Source: Nocardioides sp.
GTDB lineage: Bacteria; Actinomycetota; Actinomycetes; Propionibacteriales; Nocardioidaceae
Direction: 5' to 3'
Assembly (NCBI GenBank): GCA_023252065.1
Contig: JAHEXO010000122.1
Coordinates: forward strand, 1 to 6,862
DNA: 6,862 nucleotides
Part shown: in pieces, positions 1 through 6,862 of the stretch
Position numbering within the stretch: position 1 is the stretch's first letter
How the letters are laid out: every line of letters begins with the position of its first letter
Notes under the pieces: model-generated
Seen by the model: the letters and a program-made list of their open reading frames with translations, nothing else
The model's database searches: none
What the model was told of the DNA's origin: nothing
Made by a program: the position numbers and the translations under genes

Positions 1-1
1 C

Positions 2-187
2 CACCGCACGGTGCTGCGGGGCGTTGCGTTCGGCCTCGGCGGCCTGATCCTCGTGCTCTGGAGCCAGCCCACGGCCTGGGTCGTGCTATTCGTCGCACTG
101 ATCGTGCTGCTGCTGCTGGCCGTCATCGAGTTCCTCGGCAGACCGGCCCAGGTCCAGTCCTCGGAGTCTGACCCGGTTCAGTCCTGA
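2..187 (+). CDS. C-terminal fragment of a membrane protein (5' end outside window)
   Basis: The frame is open from base 2 to a TGA at 185-187 and encodes the last 61 residues of a protein that starts before the window. The fragment holds two strongly hydrophobic stretches: residues about 8-20 (VAFGLGGLILVLW) and about 26-43 (VVLFVALIVLLLLAVIEF). They are separated by a short SQPTA turn, so this reads as a terminal helical hairpin in the membrane. A polar tail rich in Ser, Gln, Asp and Glu follows. The last ten bases overlap the end of the convergent RDD gene. No catalytic motif is visible and I do not recognise the family, so the function is unknown. Reality of the frame is supported by the coherent hydrophobic pattern and by G/C-ending codons. 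Confidence 0.75.
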   Translation, partial: HRTVLRGVAFGLGGLILVLWSQPTAWVVLFVALIVLLLLAVIEFLGRPAQVQSSESDPVQS

Positions 188-720
188 GCAGGTTCCTCGG
201 CCGGCGGGGGGACCGGCTGCAGGTCCAGCCGGCCCGCACGTGGCTTCCAGTCGTAGACCACCTTGGTGCCGAGGACCGCGTCCTGGAGTGACCGGTTGTC
301 CCGGCCGACCGGGATCCACAAGATCCCGATCGGGAACACCACGCAGCACAGCGCGCGCAGTGCGGATCCCGGCAGGCGAAGCGGCCGGCCGCTCCGACGC
401 AGCACGCGCAGACCCATCACCAGGTCGCCGTAGGTCCGGCCGGCGAACGCCCAGAAGACCGTGAGGTAGACGAACGCGACGACGAACCCGGCGGTGAGGC
501 TGAAGAACAGCCCAGGACGGGGGAAGGAGAAGCTTCGCGGGTTGACCAGGAAGAGCAGCAGGCACCAGCCGGCGTAGCCGCAACCGAGCACGAAGCAGAC
601 CACGATGCCGTCCAGGGTCGAGGCGACCAGGCGGGTGACCACACCCGCCGTGTGACCCTGGTAGGGACGCGCGTCGCGAGGGATCGGGTCGATGTGTCCC
701 CGCGGGATCTCAGCGGTCAC
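178..720 (-). CDS. RDD-family membrane protein
   Basis: This gene encodes a 180-residue protein with an RDD domain, a three-helix membrane module of unknown or varied function, proposed for some members to take part in transport. The family signature residues are present: Arg30 and Asp37 at the start of the first helix (RLVASTLDG), the central GRTYGDLVMGLRV motif at about 94-106, and the closing RDNRSLQDAVLGT at about 140-152 with Asp147. Membrane segments lie near residues 36-59, 72-93 and 119-139. A Pro-rich acidic tail follows. The start is the GTG at 718-720, chosen because it leaves the whole domain intact and lies only 6 bases after the stop of the VD-repeat gene. There is no clear Shine-Dalgarno sequence, so translation is probably coupled to that gene. 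The 3' end overlaps the convergent gene by ten bases. The family call is firm; the substrate or role cannot be read. Confidence 0.9.
   Translation of the reverse strand: MTAEIPRGHIDPIPRDARPYQGHTAGVVTRLVASTLDGIVVCFVLGCGYAGWCLLLFLVNPRSFSFPRPGLFFSLTAGFVVAFVYLTVFWAFAGRTYGDLVMGLRVLRRSGRPLRLPGSALRALCCVVFPIGILWIPVGRDNRSLQDAVLGTKVVYDWKPRAGRLDLQPVPPPAEEPAQD
213..232 (+). terminator. Possible terminator hairpin of the left-edge plus-strand gene
   Basis: A perfect 7-bp stem CCGGCTG/CAGCCGG with a 6-base loop lies 25 bases beyond the stop of the plus-strand gene. It sits inside the 3' end of the convergent RDD coding sequence (the RLDLQP codons). There is no T-tract after it. Hairpins of this size arise by chance in DNA this rich in G+C, so the position is the main argument. 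Confidence 0.25.
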
Positions 721-726
721 GTCGGC

Positions 727-1398
727 TCACGACTTCGGGCGGCCGTTGTTCCGGGCGTGACGCAACAGCAGCCGGTCGACGGCACGGCTGACCGCCTGGT
801 CGGCGCCGATGCTCTGCATCCGCACGCCCTGGACCGTCTCGGAGGCCATCGAGCCGGTCGACTCGCGGATGATCTCGGGCAGGTCGACCCCGTCGATGAT
901 CTCGTTGGCCAGCGCGATCAGGTCCATCTGGTCGAGGACGGCGTCGACGACCTTCACCAGGTCGACCCGTTTGAGCACGGTCTCGGTGAGGTCCATCCGG
1001 TCGAGGACCGCCTCGATGTCGAGGCGGCGGGCGATCGTGTCGACGTCCACCTTGGCGGCCAGGGCTGCGATCTGCTGCTCGTCCAGGCCGTCGAGGACCT
1101 CGGTGACGACGCGGTCGAGGTCGACCTGCTTCAGGACGATCTCGGTCAGGTCGAGGCGCTCGATCACGGCTTCGATGTCGACGCGGCGTACGGCGGCGTC
1201 GAGGTCGACGCGCGCGACGGTGGCGTCGAGGTCGACGCGGCGGACCACCTCGGCGATCGCCTGGGTGACGAGCATGTCGAGCACCTGCCCCGCCGTCACG
1301 GCGTACGACGTGACGGTCTCGACCGCGGGCGTCACCGCCGACCGGACGAAACCGGGAACGGGGACCTTCGTCAGCATTCCGACGCCGGGAACCCTCAT
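727..1398 (-). CDS. VD-repeat protein, partner of the RDD protein
   Basis: This gene encodes 223 residues, mostly made of repeats of the form [VLM]-D-[LIV]-[DET]-x-[VTI]-[VIL]. Asp residues fall at 56, 65, 74 and 83 (nine apart), then 93, and the pattern restarts at 118, 127, 136 and 146. The block around 74-113 is thus a near copy of the block around 127-163: DIEAVIERLDLTEIVLKQVD matches DIEAVLDRMDLTETVLKRVD. The C-terminus (about 176-213) is a different conserved-looking segment ending in AVDRLLLRHAR. There is no signal peptide, membrane helix or catalytic motif. The ATG at 1396-1398 is preferred over a longer frame up to 1464 because GGAGGGAGGG lies 7 bases before it. The gene sits 6 bases before the RDD gene, so the two form one transcription unit. 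From memory, similar repeats occur N-terminal to RDD domains in some actinobacterial proteins, which would support a joint role; this was not checked. Confidence 0.85.
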   Translation of the reverse strand: MRVPGVGMLTKVPVPGFVRSAVTPAVETVTSYAVTAGQVLDMLVTQAIAEVVRRVDLDATVARVDLDAAVRRVDIEAVIERLDLTEIVLKQVDLDRVVTEVLDGLDEQQIAALAAKVDVDTIARRLDIEAVLDRMDLTETVLKRVDLVKVVDAVLDQMDLIALANEIIDGVDLPEIIRESTGSMASETVQGVRMQSIGADQAVSRAVDRLLLRHARNNGRPKS

Positions 1399-1405
1399 CG
1401 CAGCG

Positions 1406-1415
1406 CCCTCCCTCC
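1406..1415 (-). promoter_or_regulatory. Ribosome binding site of the VD-repeat gene
   Basis: The minus strand reads GGAGGGAGGG and ends 7 bases before the ATG at 1398. This is close to the 16S anti-Shine-Dalgarno complement. It decides the start in favour of a 223-residue protein over an upstream extension to 1464, whose extra residues (start MRLCTVVGPAW) do not look like part of the repeat protein. Confidence 0.8.
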
Positions 1416-1494
1416 AGGCCGCACAGCGGGCCCACGCCGGGCCCACCACGGTGCACAGTCTCACCAGTGTGCCGGGATCCGCAGCGATTCGCTC

Positions 1495-1511
1495 TCACCC
1501 GCGAGGGGTGA
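1495..1511 (-). terminator. Possible typA terminator hairpin
   Basis: A perfect 6-bp inverted repeat (TCACCC/GGGTGA) with a 5-base loop begins 15 bases after the typA stop. It lies inside the 128-base gap before the VD-repeat gene. There is no T-tract, which is common for actinobacterial terminators but also makes the call weak. An overlapping alternative pairing of GGGG with CCCC is possible just beside it. Confidence 0.3.
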
Positions 1512-1526
1512 ACCCCCGTCAGCGGG

Positions 1527-3425
<1,899 letters not shown>

Positions 3426-3467
3426 GGCGGGACGACGTCGCTTTCGCAAGGGGTGGGATCGACCCCG

Positions 3468-3473
3468 ATCGTA
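3468..3473 (-). promoter_or_regulatory. Candidate -10 element for typA
   Basis: The minus strand reads TACGAT, which fits the TANNNT pattern of a housekeeping -10 box, and lies about 42 bases before the typA ATG. No convincing -35 hexamer stands 16-19 bases further upstream. It is the only AT-leaning hexamer in this part of the gap. If it is used, both strong hairpins upstream lie outside the typA transcript. Confidence 0.25.
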
Positions 3474-3523
3474 TCGGCGCAGCGCCTTGCTTCCCGCATC
3501 GGCGGAGGGCCCTCAAGCGCGAA

Positions 3524-3562
3524 GCCCTGGGGTCACCGTGGGCGAAACGGTGGCCCCAGGGC
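3524..3562 (-). terminator. Strong hairpin A upstream of typA
   Basis: Two 16-base arms (3524-3539 and 3547-3562) flank a 7-base loop and pair at 15 of 16 positions. In a minus-strand transcript the odd pair is C opposite A. In a plus-strand transcript it would be a G-U wobble. With one bulged G (3563) the stem can extend four more pairs (CGAA/TTCG). No T-tract follows on either strand. It could terminate transcription coming from the small upstream ORF, or act as a leader structure if typA is transcribed from further upstream. It shares its design with the hairpin at 3616-3649. Confidence 0.5.
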
Positions 3563-3580
3563 GTTCGGCTCTCACCGTGT

Positions 3581-3601
3581 CCCCAGGCTTCCGATCTGGG
3601 G
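3581..3601 (-). other. Short palindrome B between the two strong hairpins
   Basis: CCCCAG at 3581-3586 pairs with CTGGGG at 3596-3601 across a 9-base loop. The stem is only 6 bp, but the segment carries the same words (CCCCAGG, CACGGTGA on the minus strand) as hairpin A. Its CACGGTG at 3573-3579 could pair with the CACCGT of hairpin A as an alternative, weaker fold. Confidence 0.25.
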
Positions 3602-3615
3602 GCGGTACGGGGCGC

Positions 3616-3649
3616 CCCGGGTCACCGCAGGGAGGGCGGTGTACCCGGG
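3616..3649 (-). terminator. Strong hairpin C just downstream of the 59-residue ORF
   Basis: Arms at 3616-3628 and 3636-3649 form 13 base pairs with one bulged base (3642) and a 7-base loop. The hairpin begins 35 bases after the stop of the small ORF, the usual place for a terminator, although no T-tract follows. On the minus strand its second arm reads GCGGTGACCCGGG, close to the ACGGTGACCCCAGGG of hairpin A. Confidence 0.5.
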
Positions 3650-3684
3650 ACGCACGCTCCGTGACGGCGTCTCCTGTGGGGGGT

Positions 3685-3864
3685 TCAGGAAACGCTGCGG
3701 AGCATCCCGTCGCTCGCCGGGCGGATTCGGAACCGCTCCTGGCGCGCCCATAGAGGCACGATGCGCCGCTCGAGAGTGGCCCACCCGGCGTACCGGATGA
3801 TCCTGGCTCCCAAGCAGTCCTCGCACGGACAACCTTGGGCACCTGGGGGGGTTGTGGTGCTCAT
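3685..3864 (-). CDS. Small Cys-rich hypothetical protein (59 residues)
   Basis: This short ORF encodes a 59-residue protein beginning MSTTTPPGAQGCPCEDCLGA. Three cysteines form a compact C-x-C-x-x-C cluster at 12, 14 and 17, which could bind a metal or be redox-active. With only three cysteines, a full zinc or iron-sulfur site would need another ligand or a second copy. The rest is basic and aromatic (ARIIRYAGW, then RRIVPLWARQERFRIR), with no membrane helix or signal peptide. The start at 3862-3864 is chosen because AAGGAGG lies exactly 9 bases upstream; the in-frame extension to 3900 lacks such support. A strong hairpin follows the stop. I do not recognise the family and assign no function. 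The near-perfect ribosome binding site is the main evidence that it is real. A spurious ORF remains possible, since a frame this short can stay open by chance in GC-rich DNA. Confidence 0.6.
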   Translation of the reverse strand: MSTTTPPGAQGCPCEDCLGARIIRYAGWATLERRIVPLWARQERFRIRPASDGMLRSVS

Positions 3865-4095
3865 GGCTTCTTGCCTCCTTGTGACAATCGAGACGGTCAA
3901 ACCAGGGGGCCATGACGCGGTGCCGTCGGCGGGGGGCGGCCGGGCGCACGACGGGATCCGTGGCGCACCCGCCCGGTGGGGCCCCGGCGGCCGTCGTACC
4001 GACGGTATGTCTATGCGTTTTCGGTGGCGAAACGGCCGGGGCGCGACGGAATCCGTAGAAGGCCCTCCGGACGATTCTTTACCGTGGGGGCCGCG
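3865..4095. other. Intergenic stretch between the ABC exporter and the 59-residue ORF
   Basis: These 231 bases lie after the ABC gene stop and before the small ORF. They contain the Shine-Dalgarno listed separately, a perfect 6-bp inverted repeat with a 3-base spacer at 3991-4005 (CCGTCG TAC CGACGG) and an AT-leaning patch at about 4006-4024. That patch reads CATAGACATACC on the minus strand and may hold a -10 box for the small gene. The end near 4070-4082 is also AT-leaning but has no hairpin directly before it, so I see no clear terminator for the ABC gene. No convincing extra ORF is present. Confidence 0.4.
3874..3880 (-). promoter_or_regulatory. Consensus Shine-Dalgarno of the 59-residue ORF
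   Basis: The minus strand reads AAGGAGG, a full match to the 16S rRNA 3' end, with a 9-base spacer to the ATG at 3864. It is the best ribosome binding site in the window and sits before the smallest gene, which suggests high translation. Confidence 0.8.
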
Positions 4096-6862
4096 TCAGC
4101 CCGTCGAGACCAGCTCGAAGGCCCGCCACATCGCGGCGTAGGCACCGCCTCCGGCGACCAGCTCGTCGTGGGTGCCCTCCTCGAGCACGCGGCCCGAGCC
4201 GAGCACCACGATCCGGTCGGCGGTCCGCGCGGTCTGGAGACGGTGGGCGATCAGGATCGTCGTACGGCGGCCGGCGACCGCGGCCATCGCAGCCGACACC
4301 CGCGCCTCGGTCGCCAGGTCGAGGTTGGCCGTGGCCTCGTCGAGGAGGAGCACGGCCGGGTCGACCAGCTCGGCCCGCGCCAGCGCGATCAGCTGCCGCT
4401 GACCCGACGAGAGCGACCCACCGCGCTCGGAGATCTCGTGGAGGTAGCCGTCGGAGAGCGACGCGACCACGTCGTGGGCACCCACGGCACGCGCCGCGGC
4501 CTCGACCTCGGCGTCGGTGGCCGAGGGGCGACCGTAGGCGATGTTGTCACGGACGGTGCCGGTGAAGAGGAACAACTCCTGCGGCACATAGCCCAAGCGG
4601 CTCCGGAAGTCGTGCAGCGACAGCGACCGCAGGTCGTGGCCGTCGAGGAGCACCGCTCCGGAGTCGGGGTCGTAGAACCGGGCGATCAGCTTGAGCACGG
4701 TCGACTTCCCGGCGCCCGTCTCGCCGACGAGGGCGACGGTCTCCCGCGCCGCCACGTGCAGGTCGACCCCCCGCAGCGCCTCGGGCGGCTTGCGTCGTGG
4801 GACGCCGCCGGCGACGGGCACCGCGTCCTGAGGGCCGCGCTCGTCGCTCGCGAGCTCGGTGGCCGGATAGCTGAAGTGCACGTCGCGCAGCGTGAGCTCA
4901 CCGCGTACGTCGCTCCGGTCACCGAGCGTCACTGGCGCGGCCGGCTCGGGGGTGATGGTCTCGAGCCGCATCAGCTCCGAGATGCGGCCGACCGAGATGC
5001 GGGTCTGCTGCCAGGAGTCGAAGACCTGCGACAGCTGCTGGATGGGGGAGAAGAACATCGTCAGGTAGAGCAGGAACGCGATCAGCACGCCGGTGGTGAG
5101 CTCGCCCTGCTCGATCAGGTGGGAGCCGACGCCGAGCACGATCACGTCGGCGATCGCGGACAGGAAGAGCACGAAGGGGAAGTAGGTGGCAATGGTGCGC
5201 TGGGCCAGCGCGCGCCCGTCGTAGTAGCGCCGCCCGAGCCGGTGGAACCGCTCCCGGGTCCGGGACTCGTGCACGAACGCCTGGGCCTCGCGGATCCCCG
5301 ACAGAGACCCCTGGAAGTCGGCGTTGACGACGGCGAGCGACTCGCGCACGACGTCGTAGAGCCGGTTGGTGACCCGGCGGAAGATCACCGTCGCGACGGC
5401 CAGCGGGATGATCACCAGCAGCGTCCACTGGGCGAGCTCGAGATCCATGAGGAGGAGCACGGCGCCGACGCCCACGAAGGTCACCAGGGAGACCAGGGCC
5501 TGGAGGAGCCCCTCCTCGATCAACGTCTCGAACTGGTCGACGTCGGTGGTCATCCGGGTCATGGTCCGGCCGGCCATCTCGCGCTCGTAGTAGTCGAGCG
5601 AGAGCCGCTGCAGCTGGGCCCAGATCCGGATCCGGAGGGCGGACATGATCCGCTGGCTGGCGCCCCCCATCACGAAGGTCTCGGCGACCTGGTCGAGGAG
5701 GTCGGCGAGGGCGACCAAGAGGTAGGCCGCTGTGGCCAGCCACAGCACCCGCTCGTTGCCGGCGTTGACGCCCTGGTCGACGCCGATGCTGATCAGGTAG
5801 GGCCCGGCCAGGCCGGAGACCGCGTCGAGCACCACGAGCAGGAGGCCGAGGCCGAAGGACCACCGGAACTCCTTGACCACCCGGGCCATGGAGAAGCGCG
5901 GGTCGGCGCGCGTCTCACGGGCGAGGTCGGGGTGGAGCTCGTCCTTCACGGGCGGCAGGGCCTCGACCCGCGCGACCAGCTCGGGCGTGGGCGCCAGGTT
6001 GAGCCGCCACGACCCTCTGCTGCCGCCCAGGCCCGGCCCGAGCGAGGGGGCGCGCGCGACTCGGGCGCTCGCGCGCTCGGTCGCCGTGCGGACGGCCTCG
6101 GCCCGGTCGCCCGTGCCCCGCTCCCAGGCAGCGGGGGTGACGTCCACTTGGGTCAGCGTCTCGATGGAGTCGCCGATGGCCGCGGCCGCCTCGTCGTCGA
6201 GCCCGGTGAGCAGCTCGCGGTAGGCGGGGTTGCCGGCCATCAGCTCCTGGTGGGTGCCCTGGTCGGCGACCCGGCCGTGCTCGAGGAGGACCACCCGGTC
6301 GGCCAGGCCGAGGGTCGAGAGGCGGTGGGCGACGACGAGGGCGGTCCGGCCTGCGAGCACCTCGCGCAGTCCCGCGAAGATCGCCTCCTCGGTCGTGGCG
6401 TCGACCGCGCTGGTGGCGTCGTCGAGGAGCAGGATCCGGGGGTCGGAGAGCACCGCACGGGCCAGGGCGACCCGCTGCCGCTGGCCCCCGGACAGGCTCA
6501 GGCCCCGCTCACCGACGCGGGTGTCGAAGCCGTCGGCCAGCTCGCTGATGAACCCGTGGGCGCCGGCGACCCGGGCCGCCTGCTCCACCTCGTCGCGGGT
6601 GGCGTCGGGGCGGCCGTAGGCGATGTTCGCCGCGATCGAGTCGGAGAACAGGAAGCTCTCCTCGAACGCCGCGCCGACCTGCCGGCGGAGTGAGGCCAGG
6701 GTCACCCGTCGTACGTCGTGGCCGTCGACGAGGACCTGTCCCTCGTCGGGGTCGAGGAGCCGCTGGACCAACCGGGTGACCGTCGACTTCCCAGAGCCGC
6801 TGCCGCCGACGAGCGCGACCCGCTCGCCGGGCAGGACGTGGAGGTCGAGGCCGTCGAGGACG
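4096..6862 (-). CDS. Fused ABC exporter, NBD1-TMD2-NBD2 part (5' end outside window)
   Basis: The reading frame runs open to the right edge and supplies 921 C-terminal residues of a large one-chain ABC exporter; an expected first membrane domain lies outside. Residue numbers here count from the first in-window codon. NBD1: Walker [10 protein letters not shown] at 19-27, Q-loop position Glu67 (FEESFLF), signature LSGGQ at 123-127, Walker B LLLDD ending at Asp148, switch His179. A polar Arg/Ala-rich linker spans about 222-330. TMD2 has six helices between about 335 and 606. NBD2: Tyr665 A-loop, Walker [10 protein letters not shown] at 713-721, Gln761, signature LSSGQ at 817-821, Walker B LLLDE with Glu842, His873. 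NBD1 thus lacks the catalytic Glu and Q-loop Gln, while NBD2 keeps them. This matches asymmetric exporters, and the layout resembles mycobacterial Rv0194, a reported multidrug efflux pump. Substrates cannot be read. The TTG at 6769-6771 is an internal Leu codon, not a start. Confidence 0.95.
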   Translation of the reverse strand, partial: VLDGLDLHVLPGERVALVGGSGSGKSTVTRLVQRLLDPDEGQVLVDGHDVRRVTLASLRRQVGAAFEESFLFSDSIAANIAYGRPDATRDEVEQAARVAGAHGFISELADGFDTRVGERGLSLSGGQRQRVALARAVLSDPRILLLDDATSAVDATTEEAIFAGLREVLAGRTALVVAHRLSTLGLADRVVLLEHGRVADQGTHQELMAGNPAYRELLTGLDDEAAAAIGDSIETLTQVDVTPAAWERGTGDRAEAVRTATERASARVARAPSLGPGLGGSRGSWRLNLAPTPELVARVEALPPVKDELHPDLARETRADPRFSMARVVKEFRWSFGLGLLLVVLDAVSGLAGPYLISIGVDQGVNAGNERVLWLATAAYLLVALADLLDQVAETFVMGGASQRIMSALRIRIWAQLQRLSLDYYEREMAGRTMTRMTTDVDQFETLIEEGLLQALVSLVTFVGVGAVLLLMDLELAQWTLLVIIPLAVATVIFRRVTNRLYDVVRESLAVVNADFQGSLSGIREAQAFVHESRTRERFHRLGRRYYDGRALAQRTIATYFPFVLFLSAIADVIVLGVGSHLIEQGELTTGVLIAFLLYLTMFFSPIQQLSQVFDSWQQTRISVGRISELMRLETITPEPAAPVTLGDRSDVRGELTLRDVHFSYPATELASDERGPQDAVPVAGGVPRRKPPEALRGVDLHVAARETVALVGETGAGKSTVLKLIARFYDPDSGAVLLDGHDLRSLSLHDFRSRLGYVPQELFLFTGTVRDNIAYGRPSATDAEVEAAARAVGAHDVVASLSDGYLHEISERGGSLSSGQRQLIALARAELVDPAVLLLDEATANLDLATEARVSAAMAAVAGRRTTILIAHRLQTARTADRIVVLGSGRVLEEGTHDELVAGGGAYAAMWRAFELVSTG

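Noticed and set aside
630..649. Perfect 8-bp hairpin GGCGGGTG/CACCCGCC with a 4-base loop
   Set aside because: It lies inside the RDD coding sequence across the AGVVTR codons. A few stems of this size are expected by chance in DNA this G+C-rich.
710..1498. A 262-codon minus-strand frame over the VD-repeat gene
   Set aside because: Its Arg/Gly/Pro-rich translation has no structure. The other frame has a clean ribosome binding site, regular hydrophobic repeats and a stop that fits the RDD start.
3513..3949. Alternative frames around the small Cys ORF (3513-3842 and 3572-3949 minus; 3761-4141 plus)
   Set aside because: None has a comparable ribosome binding site, they run through the hairpins or into the ABC gene, and their translations are Arg/Pro/Gly-rich without recognisable features.
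3541..4035. Ten-base direct repeat GGCGAAACGG at 3541-3550 and 4026-4035
   Set aside because: By simple expectation, a window of this length contains many 10-base repeats. No flanking similarity extends the match, so it is not treated as an attachment or recombination site.
3976..6693. A 905-codon open frame on the plus strand opposite the ABC exporter
   Set aside because: It lies antisense to a gene with complete ABC motifs. Its translation is a monotonous run of Gly, Asp, Val, Glu, His and Arg with no domain, as expected from the complement of GC-biased codons.
6769..6771. TTG as the start of the ABC protein
   Set aside because: The frame continues upstream through a full Walker A (GGSGSGKST) to the window edge, so this codon is an internal leucine.

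Overview
The window is G+C-rich throughout and dense with genes. Codon use strongly favours G or C at third positions, and the proteins resemble actinobacterial ones. A high-GC actinomycete is the best reading; a Nocardioides-like member of the Propionibacteriales is my guess, not something the sequence proves. Nearly all coding is on the minus strand. The only plus-strand gene is a fragment at the left edge.

From left to right: (1) the C-terminal end of a plus-strand membrane protein (2-187), whose stop codon overlaps the stop of the convergent next gene; (2) a two-gene minus-strand unit, a small RDD-family membrane protein (178-720) preceded 6 bases upstream by a 223-residue protein built from repeated Val-Asp-Leu-Asp units (727-1398); (3) typA/bipA, the ribosome-associated translational GTPase (1527-3425), complete and with all GTPase motifs; (4) an intergenic block (3426-3684) holding two related strong hairpins and a weaker third palindrome; (5) a small Cys-rich ORF of 59 residues with a very strong ribosome binding site (3685-3864); (6) a 231-base intergenic stretch; (7) the C-terminal 921 residues of a large one-chain ABC exporter (4096-6861, start beyond the right edge) with the order NBD1-linker-TMD2-NBD2.

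The RDD/VD-repeat pair probably acts together at the membrane, because the genes are almost touching and, from memory, some actinobacteria carry the same repeat fused to an RDD domain. TypA stands alone. The ABC exporter is an asymmetric full transporter with one degenerate and one canonical ATP site, like the mycobacterial Rv0194 type. I see no phage, transposon, CRISPR, tRNA or rRNA features and no defence or biosynthetic cluster. This is mostly an ordinary chromosomal region. Its least explained parts are the paired hairpins, the Cys-rich mini-protein and the VD-repeat protein. The very long plus-strand ORFs opposite typA and the ABC gene are GC-driven shadows.
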